Shown here one piece after another: positions 7,986-13,335 of a DNA stretch of 14,013 bases; position 1 is the first letter of the stretch; every line of letters starts with the position of its first letter. The DNA is taken from NCBI GenBank assembly GCA_005879205.1, contig VBLD01000003.1, positions 6,123 through 20,135 on the forward strand. Reading direction: 5' to 3'. Position numbers and translations under genes: made by a program. The stretch is from Deltaproteobacteria bacterium (GTDB lineage Bacteria; Desulfobacterota; Binatia; DP-6). Under the pieces are notes generated by a model. It worked only from the letters and a program-made list of their open reading frames with translations. It made no database searches and was not told the origin of the DNA.

Positions 7986-8806
7986 CCGGTCTCTCGAGCG
8001 AGCTCGCCGAGATCCTCGATGGGCCGGGAGACCGCGCGGTAGGCCGCGCGGGCGAGGCTCTCGCCGTCCCGCTCGACACGCGGGTCGAGTGCCGCTCCCA
8101 CCTGGACGGCTGCCCGCAGGCTCCGGCCGGCGAGGACGCCTGTCCACAGGTGCGAGACGAGCGACGTGTCGTCGGTCCAGTACGCGCGTCGGTCACCGTA
8201 GCGGATCGTCACGGGCACGACCGGGACCGCGAGGCGGTGAAGCAGTCGAAAGAGCCCAGGATGAAACGGCCCGGGCAGCCGCTGGCCGCCCGTCTTGCCC
8301 TCGGGGAAGACGATGATGCTGTCCGACGCCAGCCGCCGTGCGAGTGCCCGCGCCGCCCGGACCCGGCCGCGCGGATCGTCGCGCTCGACGAAGACGGATC
8401 CGATGCGCTTCGCCGCCGCGCCGACGATCCACCAGCCGGCGACATCGGCCTGGCTCACGAAGCTCGCCCCCAGCACGCCGGCGAGGACAGGGACGTCCAG
8501 GTAGCCACGGTGGTTGGCAACAAACACGCAGGGTGCCGGCCAAGGAGTCCCGTCCACGCGGACCTCGAGTCCGAGCCAGCGCCACGCGCGCACGCTCCAG
8601 TGCCGCAGGAAAGCGAGCGCACGAGACGGCGACTCGCCGGCCACGAGCGCCGCGCCGCGATAGGCGAGCAGATGAACGAGCGCGCTCGCAACCACCGCGA
8701 CGAGACACAGCCCGCGCGTGAGCCGCCCGCGGGCGAAGGCGGTCGAACGCTCTCGCTCACGACCGTGCTCGATGGCGTCGCCCGCCTCCTCGCGGACGGG
8801 GCTCAT
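7982..8806 (-). CDS. PlsC-family lysophospholipid (1-acylglycerol-3-phosphate-type) acyltransferase
   Basis: 274 aa. It carries the four acyltransferase blocks in order: motif I NHRGYLD with His99 and Asp104 (HX4D catalytic pair), motif II GSVFVER at 136-142, motif III FPEGKT at 167-172 (usual form FPEGTR), and motif IV VPVVPVTI near 194-201. A hydrophobic segment at about 31-50 should anchor it in the inner membrane. The family moves an acyl chain from acyl-CoA or acyl-ACP to a lyso-lipid. The acceptor may be lysophosphatidate or another lyso-lipid such as lyso-ornithine lipid. The start is the ATG at 8806, 22 nt after the efflux-protein stop, so the two are likely one transcript. It is convergent with the kinase gene, and both TAG stops lie in one CTAG, leaving no space for a terminator. 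Confidence 0.9.
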   Translation of the reverse strand: MSPVREEAGDAIEHGRERERSTAFARGRLTRGLCLVAVVASALVHLLAYRGAALVAGESPSRALAFLRHWSVRAWRWLGLEVRVDGTPWPAPCVFVANHRGYLDVPVLAGVLGASFVSQADVAGWWIVGAAAKRIGSVFVERDDPRGRVRAARALARRLASDSIIVFPEGKTGGQRLPGPFHPGLFRLLHRLAVPVVPVTIRYGDRRAYWTDDTSLVSHLWTGVLAGRSLRAAVQVGAALDPRVERDGESLARAAYRAVSRPIEDLGELARETG

Positions 8807-8832
8807 GCGTCGAGCAGCGCCCGCGCGCTCAT
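8803..8832 (-). CDS. Possible 9-codon coupling mini-ORF between the efflux and acyltransferase genes
   Basis: Reading MSARALLDA then TGA, this mini-ORF has an ATG that overlaps the efflux-protein stop as ATGA and a TGA that overlaps the acyltransferase ATG as ATGA. It could pass reinitiating ribosomes from the first gene to the second across the 22-nt gap. It has no Shine-Dalgarno sequence of its own, and a chance origin is quite possible. Confidence 0.2.
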   Translation of the reverse strand: MSARALLDA

Positions 8833-10064
8833 GGGCTCGTCTCCGCCACGGCCTCGATCACGTCGGCCTCGGCCTCGCGCAGGTCGCGCCAGGCGTCGAT
8901 CGCCGCGGCGCGCGTCTGCAGCAGGCGGTCCTGCTGCAGGAGCAGATCGGGAAGCGAGAGATAGCCGCCATCATAGCCGCGCTCCAGCAGCTCGCGCGCC
9001 GAGCGGGCCGCGGGCAGCGCCACCTCCTCGTAGCGGCGCCAGGCCTCCGCGGCCGCCGCCCGGCGCACGAGCGCCAGGTGAACCTCGCGCGGGATCGCCG
9101 CCTCGAGGCGCGCCGCCTCGACCGCCGCGCCGCGCGCCTGGGCGAGCAGCGCGGCCTCGGTGCCCTGCTCGCGATTCCAGATCGGCAGCGGCACCGACAC
9201 ACCGCCGCCGACGATGTGCTCCTCGAGCTGTTCCTCGCGGTAGAAGCCCCTGAGAACGGGGTTGGGTACGAGGCCGCGGCGGCGGACGAACGCGGCCTCG
9301 GCTTCGAGCCGGGCGCGCTCCTCGCGCGCCGCAGCCAGATCGGGGCGCGCGGCCAACGCGCGCGCGACGAACGACTGCTCCGCACCTCCGGGAACGCCCG
9401 GCTGCTCGTCCGCTTCGGCGGTCAGCGGCTCGTCCGGCGGAGCGCCGATGGCGACGGCGAGGCGGGCCGCGGCGCGCGCGCGCTCGGTGTCCGCGGCGGT
9501 ACGCTCCTGCTCGGCGCGCGCCGTCTCGAGCTCCGCGAGGCGCACGTCGAGCGCGCCGACCTCGCCGGCTCGCGCGCGGCGGCGAGCCGCCTCGGCGAGC
9601 CGGGCGGCCAGCGCGAGCCGCTCCGCAGCGAGGCCCTGGCGGCGGTCGGCGGCCGCGAGGCCGAAGAAGGCGCGGCGCACCTCCCCCTCCACCGTGCGGC
9701 GCCGGTCGGCGAGGAGGTAGTCGGCACGCGCGACGTCGTGGCCGGCCGCCGCGATGCGGAGCCCGCGCTGGCCTCCCACCTCGATCTCCTGCTCGAGCTG
9801 GACACCCCGGTCCTTGGTGTCCTCGCCCGGAGCGGTGTGCCGTGCGAGGTCGGCGCTGATCACCGGATTGGCGGGGAGGAGGCGTGCCTGGCGGAGTCGG
9901 CCACGCGCGGCGTCGAGGTCCGCGACGGTCACCTGCACGGCCGGGCTCGCCGCCCGGGCGCGCGCGAGGACGTCGGCCAGACGGAGCGCGCACGCCGGTG
10001 GGGCCGCCGCAAGGTGAGCCGTCGCCATCACGCCAACCAGCCAGGCGGTCCGCTTCCCGTCCAC
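8829..10064 (-). CDS. TolC/CzcC-family outer-membrane efflux protein
   Basis: 411 aa from GTG 10064. I prefer this start over the ATG at 10151 because it places a normal signal peptide at the N terminus (DGKR, hydrophobic run, cleavage near A-C-A/L at 24-27) and GAGGGG lies just before it. The extra 29 residues of the longer form are low-complexity Arg/Ala/Pro. The mature protein shows the OMF pattern: LLPANPVIS near 62-70, LEQEIEVGGQRG near 90-101, and two similar halves of long Ala/Arg/Glu-rich helices (about 35-210 and 235-405). The second half repeats the P-N-P and VPLPIWNREQG features typical of CzcC-like proteins. Such proteins form the outer-membrane exit duct of tripartite pumps. No periplasmic adaptor or inner-membrane pump gene is adjacent, and the next gene is an acyltransferase, so the partner must be encoded elsewhere. 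Confidence 0.88.
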   Translation of the reverse strand: MDGKRTAWLVGVMATAHLAAAPPACALRLADVLARARAASPAVQVTVADLDAARGRLRQARLLPANPVISADLARHTAPGEDTKDRGVQLEQEIEVGGQRGLRIAAAGHDVARADYLLADRRRTVEGEVRRAFFGLAAADRRQGLAAERLALAARLAEAARRRARAGEVGALDVRLAELETARAEQERTAADTERARAAARLAVAIGAPPDEPLTAEADEQPGVPGGAEQSFVARALAARPDLAAAREERARLEAEAAFVRRRGLVPNPVLRGFYREEQLEEHIVGGGVSVPLPIWNREQGTEAALLAQARGAAVEAARLEAAIPREVHLALVRRAAAAEAWRRYEEVALPAARSARELLERGYDGGYLSLPDLLLQQDRLLQTRAAAIDAWRDLREAEADVIEAVAETSP

Positions 10065-10108
10065 CGACCCCTCACTAGCACGGGCGCGCCGCGCGTCCGA
10101 GTGGAGCC

Positions 10109-10127
10109 CCGCCACGGCGGGTGGCGG
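10109..10127. repeat. Short inverted repeat in the tolC-like/cys intergenic region
   Basis: CCGCCAC (10109-10115) and GTGGCGG (10121-10127) form a perfect 7-bp inverted repeat with a 5-nt centre. It lies between the start of the minus-strand efflux gene and the plus-strand cys promoter, so an operator role is conceivable, but this is modest evidence in GC-rich DNA. Confidence 0.3.
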
Positions 10128-10168
10128 CGCAGCGGACACGCCAGCGCGCATGGCGGCGCGGACACGCC
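10122..10168 (+). repeat. Duplicated ~20-bp element just upstream of the cys-operon -35
   Basis: TGGCGGCGC-AGC-GGACACGCC (10122-10142) is repeated as TGGCGGCGC-GGACACGCC (10151-10168). The halves are identical apart from a 3-nt insertion, and GCGGACACGCC alone recurs exactly at 10132 and 10158. The second copy ends 10 nt before the TTGACA at 10179. Tandem sites at this distance suit an activator or repressor binding site, but no factor can be named. Confidence 0.5.
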
Positions 10169-10178
10169 GCTTTCAGAC

Positions 10179-10208
10179 TTGACACTGTCGTCCGCCGCAT
10201 GGTTCAAC
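10179..10208 (+). promoter_or_regulatory. Probable sigma-70-type promoter of the cys leader and cysTWA
   Basis: A perfect TTGACA (10179-10184) is followed by an 18-nt spacer and TTCAAC (10203-10208), with TG at 10200-10201 forming an extended -10 (TGn). The -10 hexamer alone is weak (3/6). The predicted transcription start is about 10215, i.e. within a few nt of the in-frame GTG 10216 and ATG 10222 of the poly-Cys leader ORF. Confidence 0.55.
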
Positions 10209-10221
10209 GAACGCCGTGACG

Positions 10222-10317
10222 ATGCGGCGCCCGATCGCGATTCCCTGCTGTTGTTGTACCGAGGCCCGGGGGGCCTCTCGCGCCCGGAGTCGCGCCGCGA
10301 TCGTCCGTCGTCCCTGA
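10222..10317 (+). CDS. Poly-cysteine leader peptide of the cysTWA attenuator
   Basis: 31 codons: MRRPIAIP, then four adjacent Cys codons (TGC TGT TGT TGT, 10246-10257), then an Arg/Ala-rich tail ending at TGA 10315-10317. An in-frame GTG at 10216 (V-T-M-) is an alternative start. No Shine-Dalgarno sequence is visible, and the predicted transcript begins at about 10215, so translation may be leaderless. The peptide itself has no recognisable domain; its role would be to measure Cys-tRNA supply through ribosome pausing. Three of the four Cys codons are TGT, whereas Cys codons checked in the neighbouring genes are almost all TGC. The run ends 3 nt before the first of four complementary RNA segments that end in a terminator. 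Poly-Cys leader ORFs that sense cysteine are known in mycobacteria. Identification here rests on position, codons and downstream gene function. Confidence 0.82.
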   Translation: MRRPIAIPCCCCTEARGASRARSRAAIVRRP

Positions 10318-10377
10318 CGCGGACCCTACGCTGTGACCCAGAGGCCCGGGAGGCAGACGCCCCGGGCCTTTTTGTTT
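10261..10377 (+). promoter_or_regulatory. Cysteine-responsive transcription attenuator (alternative RNA hairpins)
   Basis: Segment 1 GAGGCCC (10261-10267) pairs with segment 2 GGGCCTC (10271-10277) in a 7-bp hairpin. Segment 2 plus T10278 can instead pair with AGAGGCCC (10340-10347, segment 3) over 8 bp. Segment 3 AGGCCCGGG (10342-10350) pairs with segment 4 CCCGGGCCT (10361-10369) to form the terminator. Segments 1 and 3 share the identical 10-mer GAGGCCCGGG. A ribosome paused on the Cys codons (10246-10257) would cover segment 1, free segment 2 to capture segment 3, and block the terminator. Without a pause, 1:2 forms behind the ribosome and 3:4 terminates. A further outer pairing GCGGCGC (10224-10230) with GCGCCGC (10292-10298) is available. 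The pairings are read directly; the regulatory outcome is inferred. Confidence 0.8.
10342..10377 (+). terminator. Intrinsic terminator (attenuator) before cysT
   Basis: Perfect 9-bp stem AGGCCCGGG / CCCGGGCCT with a 10-nt loop (10351-10360), followed directly by TTTTTGTTT. In so GC-rich a region this is a strong rho-independent terminator. It lies upstream of cysT with no complete ordinary gene before it on the plus strand, which points to attenuation and not to ending an upstream operon. Confidence 0.88.
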
Positions 10378-10412
10378 CCAGCGACCACAAGCCTGCGAAC
10401 GGAGGACGACCC

Positions 10413-10454
10413 ATGAGACGGACGACGATGAAATCGGAAGGCGACCAGCCGTGA
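10413..10454 (+). CDS. 13-codon upstream ORF with strong ribosome binding site, coupled to cysT
   Basis: GGAGG at 10401-10405 stands 7 nt before ATG 10413, the best Shine-Dalgarno arrangement in this operon. The ORF reads MRRTTMKSEGDQP and its TGA (10452-10454) overlaps the cysT GTG as GTGA. It may load ribosomes and feed cysT by coupling. It could also be the collapsed remnant of a missing sulfate-binding-protein gene, which often sits at this position. The peptide has no recognisable function. Confidence 0.5.
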   Translation: MRRTTMKSEGDQP

Positions 10455-11275
10455 ACGACGTCAACCGTCGCGTGCTGCCCGGCTTCCGCCTGAGTCTCGG
10501 CTACACGCTCGCCTATCTCGGGGTGCTCGTCCTGGTGCCGCTCGCCGCCTGCTTCTCGAAGGCAGCGACGCTGCCGTTCGACCGGTTCTGGGCCGCGGTC
10601 TCGACCGAGCGTGCCATCGCGGCCTACGAGCTGACCGTCGGCGCCTCGCTCGTCTCGGCGGCGATCAACGTCGTCCTCGGCGTCCTCGTCGCCTGGGTGC
10701 TGGTGCGCTACGAATTCCCCTTGAAGCGCCTGGTCGACTCGCTCGTCGACCTGCCGTTCGCGTTGCCGACGGCGGTGGCGGGACTCGTCTACTCGAGCCT
10801 GTACGTCGAGTCCGGATGGCTCGGGCGCTTCCTCGTGCCGCTCGGCATCCAGGCCGCGTACTCGCGCCTCGCCATCGTCCTCGTCCTGGTGTTCGTCGGT
10901 TTCCCGTTCGTGGTGCGCACGCTCGAGCCGGTGCTCGAGCGGATCGACGCCGACATCGAGGAGGCCGCCGCCTGCCTCGGCGCGACGCGACTCCAGACCG
11001 TCACCCGGGTCATCTTCCCGTCGCTCTATCCGGCGCTCGTGACCGGCTTCGCCCTCTCCTTCGCGCGCGCGCTCGGCGAGTACGGCTCGGTCGTCTTCGT
11101 GTCGGGCAACATGCCCTTCAAGACGGAGATCGCGCCGGTGCTGATCGTGGCACGGCTCGAGGAGTTCGCCTACGCCGAGGCGACCGCGATCGCGGTCGTG
11201 CTCCTGGTGATCTCGTTCTCGGTCCTCGTGGTCGTCAACCTGCTCGAGAGGTGGAGCAAACGTGTCTACGCCTGA
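10451..11275 (+). CDS. cysT: Sulfate/thiosulfate ABC transporter permease CysT (CysU)
   Basis: 274 aa with about six membrane spans. It matches CysT: an N-terminal span, LPFDRFWAAVS, then the core LVDLPFALPTAVAGLVYSSLY and the cytoplasmic EAA loop EEAAACLGATRLQTVTRVIFP that docks on the ATPase, then ARALGEYGSVVFVSGN and the NLLERWSKR end. It forms half of the inner-membrane channel for sulfate or thiosulfate together with CysW. The start is GTG 10451, with GGAAGG 9 nt upstream and a GTGA overlap with the stop of a 13-codon ORF. The stop lies 14 nt inside cysW. Expression is likely controlled by the Cys attenuator upstream. The usual binding protein (Sbp or CysP) is not encoded before it. Confidence 0.95.
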   Translation: MNDVNRRVLPGFRLSLGYTLAYLGVLVLVPLAACFSKAATLPFDRFWAAVSTERAIAAYELTVGASLVSAAINVVLGVLVAWVLVRYEFPLKRLVDSLVDLPFALPTAVAGLVYSSLYVESGWLGRFLVPLGIQAAYSRLAIVLVLVFVGFPFVVRTLEPVLERIDADIEEAAACLGATRLQTVTRVIFPSLYPALVTGFALSFARALGEYGSVVFVSGNMPFKTEIAPVLIVARLEEFAYAEATAIAVVLLVISFSVLVVVNLLERWSKRVYA

Positions 11276-12140
11276 GAAGACGAACCCGCGCTCCGACCCG
11301 CGCTGGGTGCGCGTCGCGCTCATCGCCGCCGCGCTCGGCGTGATCGGGGTCCTGATCGTGATCCCGCTCGTCGACGTGTTCGTCGAGGCGTTCGGCCGCG
11401 GGCTCGGAGCCTACTGGCAGACCCTCACGGGCGACGCCGACACGCAGGCAGCGATCCGCCTGACGCTGACCGTCGCCCCGATCGCGCTCGCCCTGAACCT
11501 GATCTTCGGGATCGCCGCCGCCTGGGCCATCTCCCGCTTCCGCTTTCCGGGCCGCACGCTGCTCACGGCGCTCATCGACCTCCCGTTCTCGGTGTCGCCG
11601 GTCGTGGCCGGCCTCATCTTCGTGCTGATCTTCGGCCTGCAGGGCTACCTCGGCCCGTGGCTCCGGGCGCACGACTGGCGGATCATCTTCGCCACGCCCG
11701 GCCTCGTGCTCGCGACCACCTTCGTCACCTTCCCCTTCATCGCCCGCGAGCTGATTCCGCTGATGGAGGCGATCGGCGCCGACGAGGAGATCGCGGCCGC
11801 GAGCCTCGGCGCGTCGGGCTGGCAGCTCTTCCGGCGCGTGACCCTGCCCAACATCAAGTGGGGCCTGGTGTACGGCATCATCCTCTGCAACGCGCGAGCC
11901 ATGGGCGAGTTCGGCGCGGTCTACGTCGTCTCGGGGCACATCACCGGGCGGACCGACACGATGCCGCTCCGCGTGGAGAAGCTCTTCCAGGAGTACAACA
12001 CGCCGGGCGCCTTCGCGGTGGCCTCGCTGCTCGCGTCGCTCGCGCTGGTGACGCTCGCCGTCAAGACCGCGCTCGAGTGGAAGACCCGGCGCGACCTCGC
12101 CGAGGCCGCACGCCTGCGCAGTGAAGGAGACGCCGCATGA
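11262..12140 (+). CDS. cysW: Sulfate/thiosulfate ABC transporter permease CysW
   Basis: 292 aa, about six membrane spans, the second subunit of the sulfate channel. Identity comes from LIDLPFSVSPVVAGLIFVL, the EAA loop EEIAAASLGASGWQLFRRVTLP, MGEFGAVYVVSGHITGRTDTMPL and VEKLFQEYN, which are characteristic of CysW and distinguish it from CysT. The start is GTG 11262, with a GGAG 5-6 nt upstream (aggtggagcaaac). It overlaps cysT by 14 nt and ends in an ATGA overlap with cysA, so all three subunits are tightly coupled. Confidence 0.95.
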   Translation: MSTPEKTNPRSDPRWVRVALIAAALGVIGVLIVIPLVDVFVEAFGRGLGAYWQTLTGDADTQAAIRLTLTVAPIALALNLIFGIAAAWAISRFRFPGRTLLTALIDLPFSVSPVVAGLIFVLIFGLQGYLGPWLRAHDWRIIFATPGLVLATTFVTFPFIARELIPLMEAIGADEEIAAASLGASGWQLFRRVTLPNIKWGLVYGIILCNARAMGEFGAVYVVSGHITGRTDTMPLRVEKLFQEYNTPGAFAVASLLASLALVTLAVKTALEWKTRRDLAEAARLRSEGDAA

Positions 12141-13195
12141 GCATCACCGTGAAGCAGGTGAGCAAGAGCTTCGGGAGCTTTCGCGCGCTCGAGCACGTGA
12201 GCGTCGAGGTGGCGGGCGGCTCCCTGGTCGCCCTCCTCGGTCCCTCCGGGTCGGGGAAGACGACGCTTCTCCGTATCATCGCCGGCCTGGAGGTGGCCGA
12301 CTCCGGTACCGTTCTCTACGAGGACGAGGACGTGACCGACGCCGCCGTGAAGGACCGCAACGTCGGGTTCGTATTCCAGCACTACGCCCTCTTCCGTCAC
12401 ATGACCGTGTTCGAGAACGTGGCCTTCGGGCTCCGCGTGCGGCGCTGGCCGCGGAAGCGCGTGAAGGAGCGCGTCGGCGAGCTGCTCCGCCTGATCCAGC
12501 TCGACGCCCTCGCCGGCTCCTATCCGTCGCAGCTCTCCGGCGGGCAGCGGCAGCGCGTGGCGCTGGCGCGCGCGCTCGCGCCCGAGCCGAAGGTCCTGCT
12601 CCTCGACGAGCCGTTCGGGGCGCTCGACGCCAAGGTCCGCCAGGAGCTGCGGCAATGGCTTCGCCGGCTGCACGACGAGATCCACGTGACCAGCGTGTTC
12701 GTCACGCACGATCAGGAGGAGGCGTTCGAGGTGGCCGACCGGGTGGTCATCATGAACCACGGCCACGTCGAGCAGACGGGGACGCCGCGGGAGATCTTCG
12801 AGCGCCCGGCCAATCCCTTCGTCATGGACTTTCTCGGCAACGTGAACGTCTTCCACGGCCACGTCGTGCGCGGCCGCATGAAGGCCGGGAGCCTCGAGGT
12901 GGATTACCCGGCGCACCCGCACGACGAGCCGCGGCCGGCGACGGCCTTCGTGCGGTCGCACGAGCTCGATATCCTGCGCACGCCGAACGGCCGCTCGAGC
13001 CTCGAGGGGAAGATCATGCACCTCAGCCCGGCAGGACCCGTGGTGAAGGCGCGCGTGTTCGCCGCCGACTTCGGCATCGTGCTGAACGTCGACGTTCCGC
13101 GGGACCGCTACGCGGAGCTCGGGCTCGAGGTGGGCGACACGGTGTACGTCGCGCCGCGCGACGTGCGCGTCTACCTGCAGGACTACATCATCTGA
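12137..13195 (+). CDS. cysA: Sulfate/thiosulfate import ATP-binding protein CysA
   Basis: 352 aa, a full-length CysA-type ATPase. Motifs: Walker A GPSGSGKT at 35-42, Q-loop Gln81 in FVFQHYALF, signature LSGGQRQR at 133-140, Walker B VLLLDEP at 153-159, D-loop GALD, and His191 in VTHDQEEA. The C-terminal ~115 residues after NPFVMDFLGNVNVFHG form the CysA-type regulatory (TOBE-like) domain with AFVRSHELDI. It drives CysTW-mediated sulfate or thiosulfate import. The ATG overlaps the cysW stop (ATGA). It is the last gene of the operon; a GC-rich palindrome follows 38 nt after its TGA. Confidence 0.95.
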   Translation: MSITVKQVSKSFGSFRALEHVSVEVAGGSLVALLGPSGSGKTTLLRIIAGLEVADSGTVLYEDEDVTDAAVKDRNVGFVFQHYALFRHMTVFENVAFGLRVRRWPRKRVKERVGELLRLIQLDALAGSYPSQLSGGQRQRVALARALAPEPKVLLLDEPFGALDAKVRQELRQWLRRLHDEIHVTSVFVTHDQEEAFEVADRVVIMNHGHVEQTGTPREIFERPANPFVMDFLGNVNVFHGHVVRGRMKAGSLEVDYPAHPHDEPRPATAFVRSHELDILRTPNGRSSLEGKIMHLSPAGPVVKARVFAADFGIVLNVDVPRDRYAELGLEVGDTVYVAPRDVRVYLQDYII

Positions 13196-13232
13196 GAGCG
13201 TGTGAATTTATCCTGGATGACCCGAACGCCGT

Positions 13233-13258
13233 GCCGCCGCCGGCGGAGCCGGCGCGGC
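13233..13258 (+). terminator. GC-rich palindrome after cysA, possible transcript end
   Basis: GCCGCCGCCGGC (13233-13244) and GCCGGCGCGGC (13248-13258) pair over 11 bp with one bulged C and a GGA loop. No T run follows (aaacgtgg), so rho-independent termination is unlikely. It may protect the 3' end of the mRNA, or be part of a dispersed palindromic repeat. Confidence 0.35.
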
Positions 13259-13335
13259 AAACGTGGTGCGCGCCGGAGACTCCTAGCCTGCGTCTCGCGG
13301 AGTGCGCTATGGGGCAGCCGACGGAGGACACCCCC

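Noticed and set aside
5253..8147. Minus-strand open frame of 964 codons antisense to the kinase
   Set aside because: Low-complexity charged composition, no motifs, and it covers a clear histidine kinase.
10065..10151. Longer N terminus of the efflux protein from ATG 10151
   Set aside because: It would bury the signal peptide behind 29 low-complexity residues; GTG 10064 places it at the N terminus.
10199..10219. Six-codon ORF MVQRTP near the cys promoter as the leader peptide
   Set aside because: It has no Cys codons, overlaps the predicted -10, and ends before any of the switch segments.
10215..10380. SAM-type riboswitch or T-box as the explanation of the structured cys leader
   Set aside because: No S-box, SAM-II, SAH or T-box consensus could be recognised; the Cys-run ORF and the nested complementary segments explain the region.
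8718..10454. Plus-strand open frame of 578 codons across the efflux gene
   Set aside because: Antisense shadow of the efflux protein. Only its last 13 codons, from ATG 10413 with a Shine-Dalgarno sequence, look translated.
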